Origin: Enhydrobacter sp.
GTDB lineage: Bacteria; Pseudomonadota; Alphaproteobacteria; Reyranellales; Reyranellaceae
Direction of reading: 5' to 3'
Assembly: GCA_026126105.1 (NCBI GenBank)
Contig: JAHCJV010000002.1
Coordinates: 124,001-188,000, forward strand
Length of the DNA stretch: 64,000 nucleotides
Shown: one piece after another, positions 34,228-42,002 of the stretch
Position numbering within the stretch: position 1 is the stretch's first letter
How the letters are laid out: every line of letters begins with the position of its first letter
Position numbers and translations under genes: made by a program
Notes under the pieces: generated by a model
The model's database searches: none
What the model was told of the DNA's origin: nothing
The model's input: the letters and a program-made list of their open reading frames with translations, nothing else

Positions 34228-35007
34228 CTATTCCTCGAAGATCGCGACCGCGCGGGTCCAGCCGGCCGAAGCACCGCGGATCTTGTGCGGGAAGCAGGAG
34301 ATGATGAAGCCGTCGGGCGGCAGCGATTCGAGATTGTGCAGTTTCTCGATGTGGCAGTAACCGATGTCGCGGCCGGCCTTGTGGCCTTCCCAGATGATGG
34401 AGGGATCGTGGTCCTTCGCCCATTTCTGGGCGGTGAAGTAGAACGGCGCGTCCCAGCTCCAGGCGTCGGTGCCCGTCAGGCGCACGCCCTTCTCCAGCAG
34501 GTACATGGTGGCGTCGTAGCCCATGCCGCAACCCGAGTTCACATAGTCGTCGTTGCCATAGCGCGAGCCGGCCCGTGTGTTCACTACGACGATCTCGAGC
34601 GGCTTGAGCTCGTGACCGATCCGCTTCAACTCGTTCTCGACCTCCTTCGCGGTGATCACGTGCCCGTCCTCCATGGCGCGGAAGTCGAGCTTCACGCCGG
34701 GCTGGAAGCACCAGTCGAGCGGCACCTCGTCGATCGTGATCGCGCGCTCGCCCTTGTTCATCGTCGGATGGAAGTGATAGGGCGCGTCGAGATGGGTGCC
34801 GTTATGGGTCGAGAGATTGACGTTCTCGACCGCCCAACCGGCACCGTCAGGAAGGTCTTCCTTCTTCAGGCCGGGAAAGAAGCCCGCGATCTGGGCCGCC
34901 GTGTTCTCATGCTTGTGGTACTGGATCTTCGGACCGAACGGTGCGGGATCCGAGATCACGTCGTTCTCGAGATAGATCGACAAGTCGACGAACCGGCGCT
35001 TCTTCAT
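34228..35007 (-). CDS. cyclase family protein (kynurenine formamidase-like)
   Basis: A 259-residue metal-dependent hydrolase of the KynB/cyclase fold. Seen: the metal motif STHNGTHLDAPYHFHPTMNK with HxGTHxDxPxH, the late GTDAWSWDAP and the terminal FPHKIRGASAGWTRAVAI. Relatives hydrolyse N-formylkynurenine, isatin or similar cyclic amides. ATG 35007 follows GGGAGG; the longer frame upstream lacks homology. It lies 23 bp after the SGNH gene, possibly in the same transcript, though the functions look unrelated. The kynurenine pathway genes are absent, so the substrate is open. Confidence 0.85.
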   Translation of the reverse strand: MKKRRFVDLSIYLENDVISDPAPFGPKIQYHKHENTAAQIAGFFPGLKKEDLPDGAGWAVENVNLSTHNGTHLDAPYHFHPTMNKGERAITIDEVPLDWCFQPGVKLDFRAMEDGHVITAKEVENELKRIGHELKPLEIVVVNTRAGSRYGNDDYVNSGCGMGYDATMYLLEKGVRLTGTDAWSWDAPFYFTAQKWAKDHDPSIIWEGHKAGRDIGYCHIEKLHNLESLPPDGFIISCFPHKIRGASAGWTRAVAIFEE

Positions 35008-35030
35008 GGGGCCTCCCGAATCGGAAAGCC

Positions 35031-35795
35031 TCAGTGTGCGGACTTTGTCGCACCCGTCAATTGGCGAGGGTTGATCGCCTCGAGGATCGACATCGACAGC
35101 AGCTTGCCGATGCATTTCTGGCCGAAGTCGTTGAGATGCAGGCCGTCATTGGTGACGAACTGCGCGTAGGGCATTCCGTCATTGTACCAGGACCGCATGA
35201 TCTCGAAGCGGCGGAACAGGCCGGCGCCCTTCTCCCGGGCGACCTCCGCCATCACCCGCGCATAGTCCTCCTCGTCGGGCAACGCCACGACGGCCGGAAC
35301 ATACTGAAGGTTCATCAGCACGAAATTGGCCCCCAGCGACCGGCCAATGTCGATTCCGGCCCGCAGCTTTTCAGCGAACTTCGGCAGCGGGTCGCGCCGG
35401 ATCGCTGAGTTGGTGCCAACCTGCCAGACGACGAGATGCGCCTGCTCCGGTTTCACGTCGGCGCGCATGCGGTCGACCATCTCGCTTGCGTCCTGGCCGC
35501 CCACGCCCCTGTTGTAGACATGGACGTCGACACCGGGCAATGCCGCGTCGAGCTTGATCTGGAGCTGGGCCGGGTAGGAGTATTTCGGATTGGACGCGCC
35601 GTAGCCTTGCGTCGAGGAAGACCCCATGGCGACGATGCGCAGCTGCCGCTCCTCGGCAACGGCTGCCCGGGCAATCTCCAGCGGATTCTTCAAGTCGAGG
35701 AGTTCGCGCGACGCGCGGCACTGTTGCTGAGCCCCCGCAGTGCTCGCCGACAAGGCAATCAATCCGAGAGCGGCGGCGAAAACCCGGCGGCTCAT
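35031..35795 (-). CDS. secreted SGNH/GDSL-family hydrolase
   Basis: A 254-residue esterase-fold protein with a signal peptide (MSRRVFAAALGLIALSASTA, cleavage near AGAQ). Seen: block I as VAMGSSSTQGYGAS (GSSS in place of GDSL), block II glycine in YNRGVGGQDASEM, block III VVWQVGTNSA and the catalytic DGLHLND (DxxH). All catalytic positions are present. Its start overlaps the opgC stop in ATGA, so both are co-translated. A role in trimming or removing ester groups on periplasmic glucans is suggested by the OpgC partner, but it is inference. Confidence 0.85.
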   Translation of the reverse strand: MSRRVFAAALGLIALSASTAGAQQQCRASRELLDLKNPLEIARAAVAEERQLRIVAMGSSSTQGYGASNPKYSYPAQLQIKLDAALPGVDVHVYNRGVGGQDASEMVDRMRADVKPEQAHLVVWQVGTNSAIRRDPLPKFAEKLRAGIDIGRSLGANFVLMNLQYVPAVVALPDEEDYARVMAEVAREKGAGLFRRFEIMRSWYNDGMPYAQFVTNDGLHLNDFGQKCIGKLLSMSILEAINPRQLTGATKSAH

Positions 35796-36925
35796 GAGCG
35801 GCTGCCCCGCGACTCAGCCTTGAACCAGTTCGCTGCATAGGCTGCGAGGGACATGGCCGCAATACCGGCAAGGCTGACAACTAGCTGGGACACTGTGGAA
35901 TTTTCGTAGTGGGCTACAATCACCTGGGCCGTTACGGCGAGGAACGTACCCAGGCAGAATATCTGCAAGGAATGCTCTCCGCACCTGCGAATCGGCTCAA
36001 AAACCGGCCAACTCAGGAAACGGGCGTTTGGCCGCACGAACAGTCTGACCAGCCAGGCCATGGCGATGAAATGCACCAGGCGCAGGACATCCAGATTCGT
36101 CTTGTCGATTGGATAGATCTGGCGGGCGACCCAGTCCGGAATGAGGCGCGACAGGGGATTATAGTGCCAGGACAATGCAATAAAGGCGGCAAAGGCCAGG
36201 TACGCGACGGCGAGGGCGGCGATGGTCCACTTCCAGCGATCCAGTATCGCGAGCCGGTGGGCCACCACGGCAAGCACCGCGCCGCTATAGAAGATGACCT
36301 GCCAAGCCATTGGATTGAAGAACCAGACCTTTCCCTCGGGGTAGCCGGGAAGATTCCAGTTGAAGCGGCTGGTGACGGCGTAAAGCGCGACGGAGGCCAG
36401 GATCACGGCGTACGGCCACCGCAGCAGCCCCGGCAGGGCAAACGGAAAGGCCGCCAGCAGCACGATATAGAGCGGCAGAACGTCCAGATTCACCGGCCGG
36501 AACTTGAGGAGAACAGCCTCGACGATCGCCCTGTAAGGGTTCTCGCCGAGACCCATGAGCTGCATTTCCTCGATCAGCTGAGGTGTATCGCGGGCGATCG
36601 AGAAGTAGGCGATCTGGGCGGAGAACGCGACGAACAAAAGGATGTGGGCGACATAGAGCTGCCAGACGCGGCGGTAGATGCGGATCGCGGCGCGTGGCCA
36701 GCCGTCGCGCAGCATCATGCGGCTGTAGGCGATCACCGCCGTGTAGCCCGAGATGAAGACGAATATTTCGGTGGCATCGCTGAAACCGTAATTGCGCACG
36801 GTGATCCAGCTCACGACGTTGTCGGGCACGTGGTCGAGGTAGATGAACCAGAGCGCCAGGCCGCGGAAGAAATCGAGCCGCAGATCGCGGCCGGGCGCGA
36901 GATAGGGGGGCACGGCTTCAGTCAT
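35792..36925 (-). CDS. opgC: OpgC-family membrane protein
   Basis: A 377-residue protein with about ten membrane helices, matching OpgC of osmoregulated periplasmic glucan (OPG) modification. Seen: the start RDLRLDFFRGLALWFIYLDH, DNVVSWITVRNYGFSDATEI, FVFISGYTAVIAY and LRLVHFIAMAWLV. OpgC is thought to transfer succinyl groups onto OPGs at the periplasmic face. ATG 36925 is chosen; ATG 36934 adds three residues. It overlaps the SGNH gene by 4 bp. The OPG backbone genes opgG/opgH are not in this window. Confidence 0.9.
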   Translation of the reverse strand: MTEAVPPYLAPGRDLRLDFFRGLALWFIYLDHVPDNVVSWITVRNYGFSDATEIFVFISGYTAVIAYSRMMLRDGWPRAAIRIYRRVWQLYVAHILLFVAFSAQIAYFSIARDTPQLIEEMQLMGLGENPYRAIVEAVLLKFRPVNLDVLPLYIVLLAAFPFALPGLLRWPYAVILASVALYAVTSRFNWNLPGYPEGKVWFFNPMAWQVIFYSGAVLAVVAHRLAILDRWKWTIAALAVAYLAFAAFIALSWHYNPLSRLIPDWVARQIYPIDKTNLDVLRLVHFIAMAWLVRLFVRPNARFLSWPVFEPIRRCGEHSLQIFCLGTFLAVTAQVIVAHYENSTVSQLVVSLAGIAAMSLAAYAANWFKAESRGSRS

Positions 36926-36983
36926 GCAGGCCATTGGTATCGCAGCCGCATGGCCTAGGCTACGCTTTGGCAACGGAGGAAAC

Positions 36984-37715
36984 ATGACCAAGACGCCGCT
37001 GCTGCTCGTGCCGGGGCTGCTCTGCTCGCCGCGACTTTTCGCGCCGCAACTGGCCGCGCTGAGCGACGCGGCGGAGATCGTCGTGCCCGACTGGCGCCAG
37101 GCGCCGCTCTCGATCTTCGACAGCTGGGAGCAGACGGCGCGTTGGGTGATCGACCAGATGCCATCGGATGAATTCGCCCTTGCCGGCCTGTCGCTCGGCG
37201 GCATGATCGCGGTGGAGATCATGCAGATCGCCGCCGAGAGGGTCACGAAGCTGGCGCTGCTCGACACCGGCATGCGGGCGCAGAACGCGACCGAGCAGGC
37301 GATCCGCCGGGCCCGCATCAGGCTTGCCGATGAAGGGCGCTTCGAGCTGGTGCTGGGGCTGCAGATGTCGCGCTTCATCCCGGCCTATCGCCTGCCCGAC
37401 AAGGCGCTGGTGGACGAGGTGATGGCGATGTGCACCGAGACGGGTGTCGAGATCTACAAGCGCCAGGAGGAGCTGGCCGCCAGACGCGTCGACCGTCGTC
37501 CCGACCTGCCGAAGATCGCCTGCCCCACGATCGTGGTGTGCGGGCGCGACGACTCGGCGACGCCGCTTTTCCTGTCGGAGGAGATCGCTGCGGCGATCAA
37601 GGAAAGCGAGCTGGTCGTCATCGAACAGTGCGGGCACCTGATCACGATGGAAAAGCCCGACGAGACGAACGCAATCTTGCGGCGGTGGCTCGCGGCACCG
37701 GTGGTCGCGCCGTAA
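36984..37715 (+). CDS. alpha/beta fold hydrolase
   Basis: A 243-residue alpha/beta hydrolase. Seen: the oxyanion-side LLLVPGLLCSPRLFAPQ, the elbow LAGLSLGGMIAVEIM with the nucleophile serine, the acid in VVCGRDDSATPLFLS and the histidine in VIEQCGHLITMEKPDE. No lid suggesting a special substrate is seen; carboxylesterase or lactonase roles are possible. ATG 36984 follows GGAGGA. It is divergent from opgC and directly precedes the LytS-like kinase gene, but an independent unit is likely. Confidence 0.85.
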   Translation: MTKTPLLLVPGLLCSPRLFAPQLAALSDAAEIVVPDWRQAPLSIFDSWEQTARWVIDQMPSDEFALAGLSLGGMIAVEIMQIAAERVTKLALLDTGMRAQNATEQAIRRARIRLADEGRFELVLGLQMSRFIPAYRLPDKALVDEVMAMCTETGVEIYKRQEELAARRVDRRPDLPKIACPTIVVCGRDDSATPLFLSEEIAAAIKESELVVIEQCGHLITMEKPDETNAILRRWLAAPVVAP

Positions 37716-37771
37716 CGATTTGCCCGCCGGCGGCATATGGCTTTTGCTCCCCGACCACGGAGTCGCGATTC

Positions 37772-38860
37772 TTGAATGCGAACCTGATTACGAGGACGAC
37801 CGTTGCCCTCGGCGCGCGCTGGAATCGCATTCCGAGATTTTGGCGGATGCAGGCCGTCGGGTGGGGCCTGTTCACTCTGGTCGACCTGATCGACCGCGGG
37901 ATCACCTTTCATAGCCTCGGAACATCGCTGCTGCTTACAATGCTGGTGGCGCCCTGCTGCGTCCTGCTGTCCTCGGCCATGGGGGCTGCGTATGCGCGGC
38001 AGAGCCCGACCAACGAGCTGGCGCCGCGAACCCTCGTACTGATCGCCCTGCTCTCGCTCGGCTCGGCGGCGACGGCAGTAGCTCTCCTGTTCACGGTTCG
38101 CCATCTTGTCGGACTCACCGTGCCCGAGTGGTCCACGGCTCAGGAGATCGGCCTTCCGCTGATCCACTACTCTCTCGCGTTCGTCGGGTGGAGTCTCTGC
38201 TATTTCTGGATTCGCGCCGAGATCGCCGAGCGTGCCGAGCATCGCCACGCCGTGAAAGCGGAGGCCGAGGCGCTGCGTGCCGAGCTCGAGGAACTGCGTC
38301 TGCAGCTCGACCCGCATTTCCTGTTCAATGCGCTGAACGGCGTCGCCGAGGAAATCCCCGAACATCCCGAAGCGGCGCTCGCCATGCTGCGCGATCTGAC
38401 CGCTTATCTGCGGCATTCGCTGGCCGGCATCCACCAGCCCGTCGTCGCCGCCTCTGTCGAGGCCGAGGCGCTCGCCGCCTATTTGCGTATCCAGCAGGCC
38501 CGCTTCGGCCCGCGGCTGGCCACGCGCATCCAGGTCGAGCCCGCGGCAGCCAGCTGTCGTATCGCCAGCTTCCTGCTGCAGCCGCTCGTCGAGAACGCGG
38601 TGAAGCACGGCAAGCGTGACGACGTCCTGCAGGTCGCCGTCGAGATTTGCCTGGCGCGCGGCGCGCTCCAGATCGAGATAACCAACAGCGGTGCGTTGGC
38701 GGGCACCAAACCGCCGCGAAACCGCTCGCCGATCGGCCTCGAGAACGTTCGACGGCGCCTGGCGCTTTACTATCCGGATCGACACCATTTCACACTAGCG
38801 GAACGCGGCAACCAGGTCGTTGCGTCGCTCGTGCTTCAGGGCCCGCCGTGCGAGTCCTGA
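37772..38860 (+). CDS. LytS/AlgZ-type sensor histidine kinase
   Basis: A 362-residue membrane kinase of the His_kinase (LytS) family. Seen: four to five hydrophobic helices (residues about 30-150), a short coiled linker (AEHRHAVKAEAEALRAELEE), the phospho-acceptor LRLQLDPHFLFNALNGV, and the ATPase motifs LLQPLVENAVKHGKRDDV and SPIGLENVRRRLALYY. The start is uncertain. TTG 37772 has GGAG upstream and retains the family N-terminus RWNRIPRFWRMQAVGWGL, whereas ATG 37847 would remove part of it. It overlaps the LytTR regulator by 13 bp, so they form a two-component pair. No input signal is visible. Confidence 0.88.
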   Translation: MNANLITRTTVALGARWNRIPRFWRMQAVGWGLFTLVDLIDRGITFHSLGTSLLLTMLVAPCCVLLSSAMGAAYARQSPTNELAPRTLVLIALLSLGSAATAVALLFTVRHLVGLTVPEWSTAQEIGLPLIHYSLAFVGWSLCYFWIRAEIAERAEHRHAVKAEAEALRAELEELRLQLDPHFLFNALNGVAEEIPEHPEAALAMLRDLTAYLRHSLAGIHQPVVAASVEAEALAAYLRIQQARFGPRLATRIQVEPAAASCRIASFLLQPLVENAVKHGKRDDVLQVAVEICLARGALQIEITNSGALAGTKPPRNRSPIGLENVRRRLALYYPDRHHFTLAERGNQVVASLVLQGPPCES

Positions 38861-39576
38861 TCGTCGACGACGAACCCCTCGCCCGGTCGGCGATGCGTCG
38901 CCTGCTGGCACCCCATCGGTCGATCGAGATCGTGGGAGAAGCGGACAGCACGGCGTCCGCTCGCACCGCAATCATGACGATGAAGCCGGACCTGGTGTTC
39001 CTCGATATCGAGCTGGGCGGCGACGACGGCTTCGATCTGCTCGCCAGCCTGGACAGCCCGCCGATCGTGATCTTCGTCACCGCCTACGCCGAGCACGCTG
39101 TGGCGGCATTCGCCGTCGATGCGATCGACTACCTTCTGAAGCCGGTCGATCCGGAGCGCCTTGCCGAATCGCTCGCCCGAGCCGAACGCCAGCGTGCGAC
39201 CCGCCCGCAGGCTATCCCCGCCATCGAGCTGCGGACCCCGCGTCGGACGGTATTCGCCCAGCCCGGCGAGATCGTGCTCCTGCGCGCGGACGGCGACTTC
39301 ACCCGGGTTCATCTCGCGGGCCAGCCGCCGGTGATGATCTGGCGTACGCTGGCTCATTTCGAGAGCCTTTTGCCCGCACCACCCTTCCTGCGCCTCGGCC
39401 GCTCGCTCATCGTGAACCGCGACCGCCTGCGCTCTGTCGAGACGCTGTCTCGCACCAGCACGCGTTTGACCCTGGAGGGCCTCGCCGAGCCGATCGAGAT
39501 CGGTCGCAGCGCTGCCGCCCGCCTGCGTGACGCAATGGAAGCGGCAGCCGCGCGGCCGATCTCTCGCGCTAGCTAG
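38848..39576 (+). CDS. LytTR-type response regulator
   Basis: A 242-residue regulator. Residues 1-118 form a receiver with VLIVDDEPLARSAMRRLLAP, the phosphorylation site in PDLVFLDIELGGDDGFDLL and the conserved lysine in DYLLKPVDPERL. The C-terminal half is a LytTR DNA-binding domain (VLLRADGDFTRVHLAGQPPV, FLRLGRSLIVNRDRLRSVE). The start is GTG 38848 inside the kinase gene. It probably acts on its own or neighbouring promoters; no typical LytTR direct repeats were recognised nearby. Confidence 0.92.
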   Translation: MRVLIVDDEPLARSAMRRLLAPHRSIEIVGEADSTASARTAIMTMKPDLVFLDIELGGDDGFDLLASLDSPPIVIFVTAYAEHAVAAFAVDAIDYLLKPVDPERLAESLARAERQRATRPQAIPAIELRTPRRTVFAQPGEIVLLRADGDFTRVHLAGQPPVMIWRTLAHFESLLPAPPFLRLGRSLIVNRDRLRSVETLSRTSTRLTLEGLAEPIEIGRSAAARLRDAMEAAAARPISRAS

Positions 39577-39690
39577 ACGCGCGCCGCATAGGCGCTGGCT
39601 ATAGTTTCCTCCCTCATGCTCCTCGCCCCCGATAGATGGAGAAAAGCACGACGTCTTCGGGACTTTCCTCCAAACCAGGTCAGCGCCTCC

Positions 39691-39716
39691 GGGCGCGCCG
39701 CTCCAGTGGCGCGCCC
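39691..39716. repeat. 9-bp perfect inverted repeat in a convergent gap
   Basis: GGGCGCGCC (39691-39699) and GGCGCGCCC (39708-39716) form a perfect stem with an 8-nt loop, in the 154-bp gap between the convergent LytTR gene and the hydrolase gene. Neither strand has a T-run after it, so it may be a weak bidirectional terminator or RNA-stabilising stem. The rest of the gap shows nothing recognisable. Confidence 0.6.
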
Positions 39717-39730
39717 ATAAGGAGATCGTG

Positions 39731-40600
39731 CTACGCGGCGGCCTTTTGCGTGCTGCCCAGCCGGGCCTCGATCCAGGCCCACATGTCGGCCAGCACCTGC
39801 TCCTTGCCGACATCGGCGAGCAGGTCGTGGAAGTGTCCCTCATACAGCTTCAGGGACTTGTCGGACGCGCCGGCGGTATCGAAGAAGGGCTGGCTGCCGC
39901 TCGGGCGCGTGGCGTTGTCGGCCGTGCCGTGCATGATCAGCAGCGGCAGGGTGATCCGGGGGAACTCCCTCTCGAGCCTCTCGTCCGCCCGCACGAGGGC
40001 GGCAACAGTGCTGGTCGGTTGAGTTTCGTTGGGGGTCAGCGGATCGGCATTGAGCGCCGCCACCACCGCCGGATCGCGCGAGAAGTCCTCGTTCTTGAGA
40101 TGAAGGATCGGCGTGTGCGGCAGCAGATGGCTGACGCCCTTGATGAGCGCCAGCGCGACGTCGGGCGCGTACACCTGAAAGGCGAAGCTCTCGCAGATCA
40201 GGCCGGCGAGCTCGACCTGATTGTCGAGCGCGTAGGTGCAGGACACCACGCCGCCGGCGCTGTGCCCGAGCAGGTAGAGCGGCAGGCCAGGATGGCGCTG
40301 CTTGGCGAGTCGAATCGTCATCGCCAGGTCAGCGACATATTCGTCGACTGAGTCGATGTAGAAGCGCTCGCCTTCCGAGCGGCCGCGGCCGCGCAGGTCG
40401 AGGGCATAGACCACGAGCCCATGCTCGGCGAAGCGCTCGATCGCCCATCCATACTGCCCGCTGTGGGAATTGACGCCATGGCAGATCACCAGGATCGCCT
40501 TCGGCGCCGCGGCTGGACGCAAGGACCTTACGAATATCTTCAGGCCCGCCTCGTTGGCGATCATTTCCTCGCTCGACAGGCCTCTCGGCATGGTGGTCAT
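39731..40600 (-). CDS. alpha/beta hydrolase, monoacylglycerol-lipase-like
   Basis: A 289-residue serine hydrolase of the lysophospholipase/MGL (Hydrolase_4) group. Seen: ILVICHGVNSHSGQYGWAIE (HG oxyanion motif), VVYALDLRGRGRSEGERFYI, the elbow LYLLGHSAGGVVSCTYAL, the acid in LLIMHGTADNATRP and the histidine in YEGHFHDLLADVGKE. It probably hydrolyses monoacyl esters in the cytoplasm. It begins 34 bp after the haloperoxidase-like gene, so it is likely second in a transcript controlled by the promoter motif at 41524-41541. Confidence 0.88.
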   Translation of the reverse strand: MTTMPRGLSSEEMIANEAGLKIFVRSLRPAAAPKAILVICHGVNSHSGQYGWAIERFAEHGLVVYALDLRGRGRSEGERFYIDSVDEYVADLAMTIRLAKQRHPGLPLYLLGHSAGGVVSCTYALDNQVELAGLICESFAFQVYAPDVALALIKGVSHLLPHTPILHLKNEDFSRDPAVVAALNADPLTPNETQPTSTVAALVRADERLEREFPRITLPLLIMHGTADNATRPSGSQPFFDTAGASDKSLKLYEGHFHDLLADVGKEQVLADMWAWIEARLGSTQKAAA

Positions 40601-40634
40601 GGCAGGTTCCTCTCAGATGGCAGGACGTGCTGGA

Positions 40635-41462
40635 TCAGCCTTTGACGAAGGCCAGGAGGTCGTTATTGATGATTTCAGGGTGAGTCGTGCACATGCCGTG
40701 GGGCAGGCCGGCATAGGTCTTGAGCGTGCCCTTGGCGAGCAGCTTGACCGACAGCGGCGCCGAGTCGGCATAGGGCACGATCTGGTCGTCGTCGCCATGC
40801 ATGACGAGCGTAGGCACCGAGATCTTCTTGAGGTCCTCGGTGAAGTCCGTCTCCGAGAATGCCTTGATGCAATCGTAGTGCGCCTTGGCGCCGCCCATCA
40901 TGCCCTGCCGCCACCAGTTGGCGATGACGCCTTCGGATACCTTCGCGCCGGACCTGTTGAAGCCGTAGAAGGGCCCGGCCGGCACGTCGCGATAAAACTG
41001 TGCCCGGTTGGCGACCAGCGCGGCACGGAAGCCGTCGAAAACCTCGATCGGGAGGCCACCTGGATTCTTGTCCGACTTCACCATGACCGGCGGCACCGCG
41101 CCGATCAGCACGGCCTTCGACACGCGGCCGTCACCGCCATGCTGCGCCACGTAGCGCGCGACTTCGCCGCCGCCTGTCGAATGGCCGACATGGACCGCGC
41201 CCTTGAGATCGAGATGCCGGGCGAGCGCTGCCATGTCGGCGGCATAGGTATCCATCTCGTTGCCGGCCGCGGTCTGCGTCGAGCGTCCATGACCGCGCCG
41301 GTCGTGCGCAATCACGCGATAGCCGCGTTCGACGAAGAACATCATCTGGGCGTCCCAGTCGTCGGCACTTAGCGGCCAGCCATGGTGGAACACGATCGGC
41401 TGGCCCGTGCCCCAATCCTTGTAGAAGATCTCGGTTCCGTCCTGGGTGGTGATCGTCGGCAT
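40635..41462 (-). CDS. alpha/beta hydrolase, cofactor-free haloperoxidase/perhydrolase-like
   Basis: A 275-residue hydrolase close to bacterial non-heme chloroperoxidases (arylesterase/perhydrolase group). Seen: [31 protein letters not shown], the elbow [20 protein letters not shown], the acid in [17 protein letters not shown] and the histidine in [13 protein letters not shown]. Its Shine-Dalgarno (AAGGAGA) lies in the 3' arm of a perfect 10-bp hairpin (41471-41499), and a shared promoter motif lies at 41524-41541. Both suggest conditional expression, possibly under the adjacent FixJ-like regulator. Confidence 0.9.
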   Translation of the reverse strand: MPTITTQDGTEIFYKDWGTGQPIVFHHGWPLSADDWDAQMMFFVERGYRVIAHDRRGHGRSTQTAAGNEMDTYAADMAALARHLDLKGAVHVGHSTGGGEVARYVAQHGGDGRVSKAVLIGAVPPVMVKSDKNPGGLPIEVFDGFRAALVANRAQFYRDVPAGPFYGFNRSGAKVSEGVIANWWRQGMMGGAKAHYDCIKAFSETDFTEDLKKISVPTLVMHGDDDQIVPYADSAPLSVKLLAKGTLKTYAGLPHGMCTTHPEIINNDLLAFVKG

Positions 41463-41470
41463 CGGTCGCC

Positions 41471-41499
41471 TCTCCTTGCACGTGGTCGATGCAAGGAGA
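41471..41499 (-). promoter_or_regulatory. hairpin sequestering the haloperoxidase gene's Shine-Dalgarno
   Basis: On the minus strand, TCTCCTTGCA (41499-41490) pairs perfectly with TGCAAGGAGA (41480-41471) around a 9-nt loop. The 3' arm contains the SD AAGGAG that serves the ATG at 41462, about 9 nt on. With the stem formed, the ribosome site is closed. There is no T-run, so it is not a terminator. It may act as an RNA thermometer or a target for a small RNA or protein. Confidence 0.7.
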
Positions 41500-41523
41500 G
41501 TGAGGCAATCCTTCCGGGGCGGA

Positions 41524-41541
41524 AATCATACGTAGGTTTAG
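41524..41541 (-). promoter_or_regulatory. shared promoter motif, copy A
   Basis: Read on the minus strand, CTAAACCTACGTATGATT includes TATGAT, a good -10 box at 41530-41525. No -35 box exists at the right distance. The conserved CTAAACCTA sits in front of the -10 instead, which suggests an activator-dependent or alternative-sigma promoter. The start would be near 41518, giving a 5' leader of about 56 nt that contains the SD hairpin. Copy B at 41960-41977 differs at one base. Confidence 0.6.
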
Positions 41542-41573
41542 ATGACGTGAATTCTTGAAGGTGTGCGGGCGGA

Positions 41574-41927
41574 CTAGAGACCGGCACGAGCCAGGCAAAC
41601 CATCAACTCGTTATTGCCGAAGGGCTTCCTCAGCAAGCCGACGGCGCCCAGCCGAGAGGTGCGCGCAAGCACCGCGTCGCTGGCGAAGGCCGTCATGAGA
41701 ATGACCGGCGTCGAGATGGCCTGCTTGAGCTCGATGCCGCTCATGCCGCCGGGCAATTGGATGTCGCAGACCACGCAGCGAGCGCTGTGGCGTGCCGCGG
41801 ACGCCAGAAAGGCCTCTGCCGTCGCGAAAGTCTCGACCCGGTAATCGTGGCTGCGCAAAAGGCCGCTCAAGGCGGTGCGCACCGACGAATCGTCGTCGAT
41901 GACGGCAAGAAGAAGAGTGTCAGTCAC
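41574..41927 (-). CDS. stand-alone response-regulator receiver domain
   Basis: A 117-residue single receiver domain. Seen: LLLAVIDDDSSVRTALSGLL with the acidic pocket, the phosphorylation site in CVVCDIQLPGGMSGIELKQA, the conserved threonine region ILMTAFASD and the lysine in GLLRKPFGNNEL. It has no output domain, so it may relay or sink phosphate for the FixL-like kinase nearby, or regulate by protein contact. GTG 41927 is chosen; GTG 41954 is also in frame but falls at the predicted transcription start and would be leaderless. It has its own promoter (copy B) 33 bp upstream. Confidence 0.85.
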   Translation of the reverse strand: MTDTLLLAVIDDDSSVRTALSGLLRSHDYRVETFATAEAFLASAARHSARCVVCDIQLPGGMSGIELKQAISTPVILMTAFASDAVLARTSRLGAVGLLRKPFGNNELMVCLARAGL

Positions 41928-41959
41928 GCCTTTGTTTGCCGCGGGCGCGACCACGGCGG

Positions 41960-41977
41960 AATCATACTTAGGTTTAG
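41960..41977 (-). promoter_or_regulatory. shared promoter motif, copy B
   Basis: Read on the minus strand, CTAAACCTAAGTATGATT holds TATGAT at 41966-41961, with transcription expected to start near 41954. It lies in the 48-bp gap between the FixJ-like gene and the lone receiver gene. It matches copy A at 17 of 18 positions, and both are followed by CCGCC a base or two later. As in copy A, no -35 box is present. Confidence 0.6.
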
Positions 41978-42002
41978 GGAGCTGCTGGAGAGCGTCGGAG
42001 TG

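Noticed and set aside
39691..39716. Terminator for the LytTR gene
   Set aside because: The stem is perfect but no T-run follows on either strand, so it is listed only as an inverted repeat.
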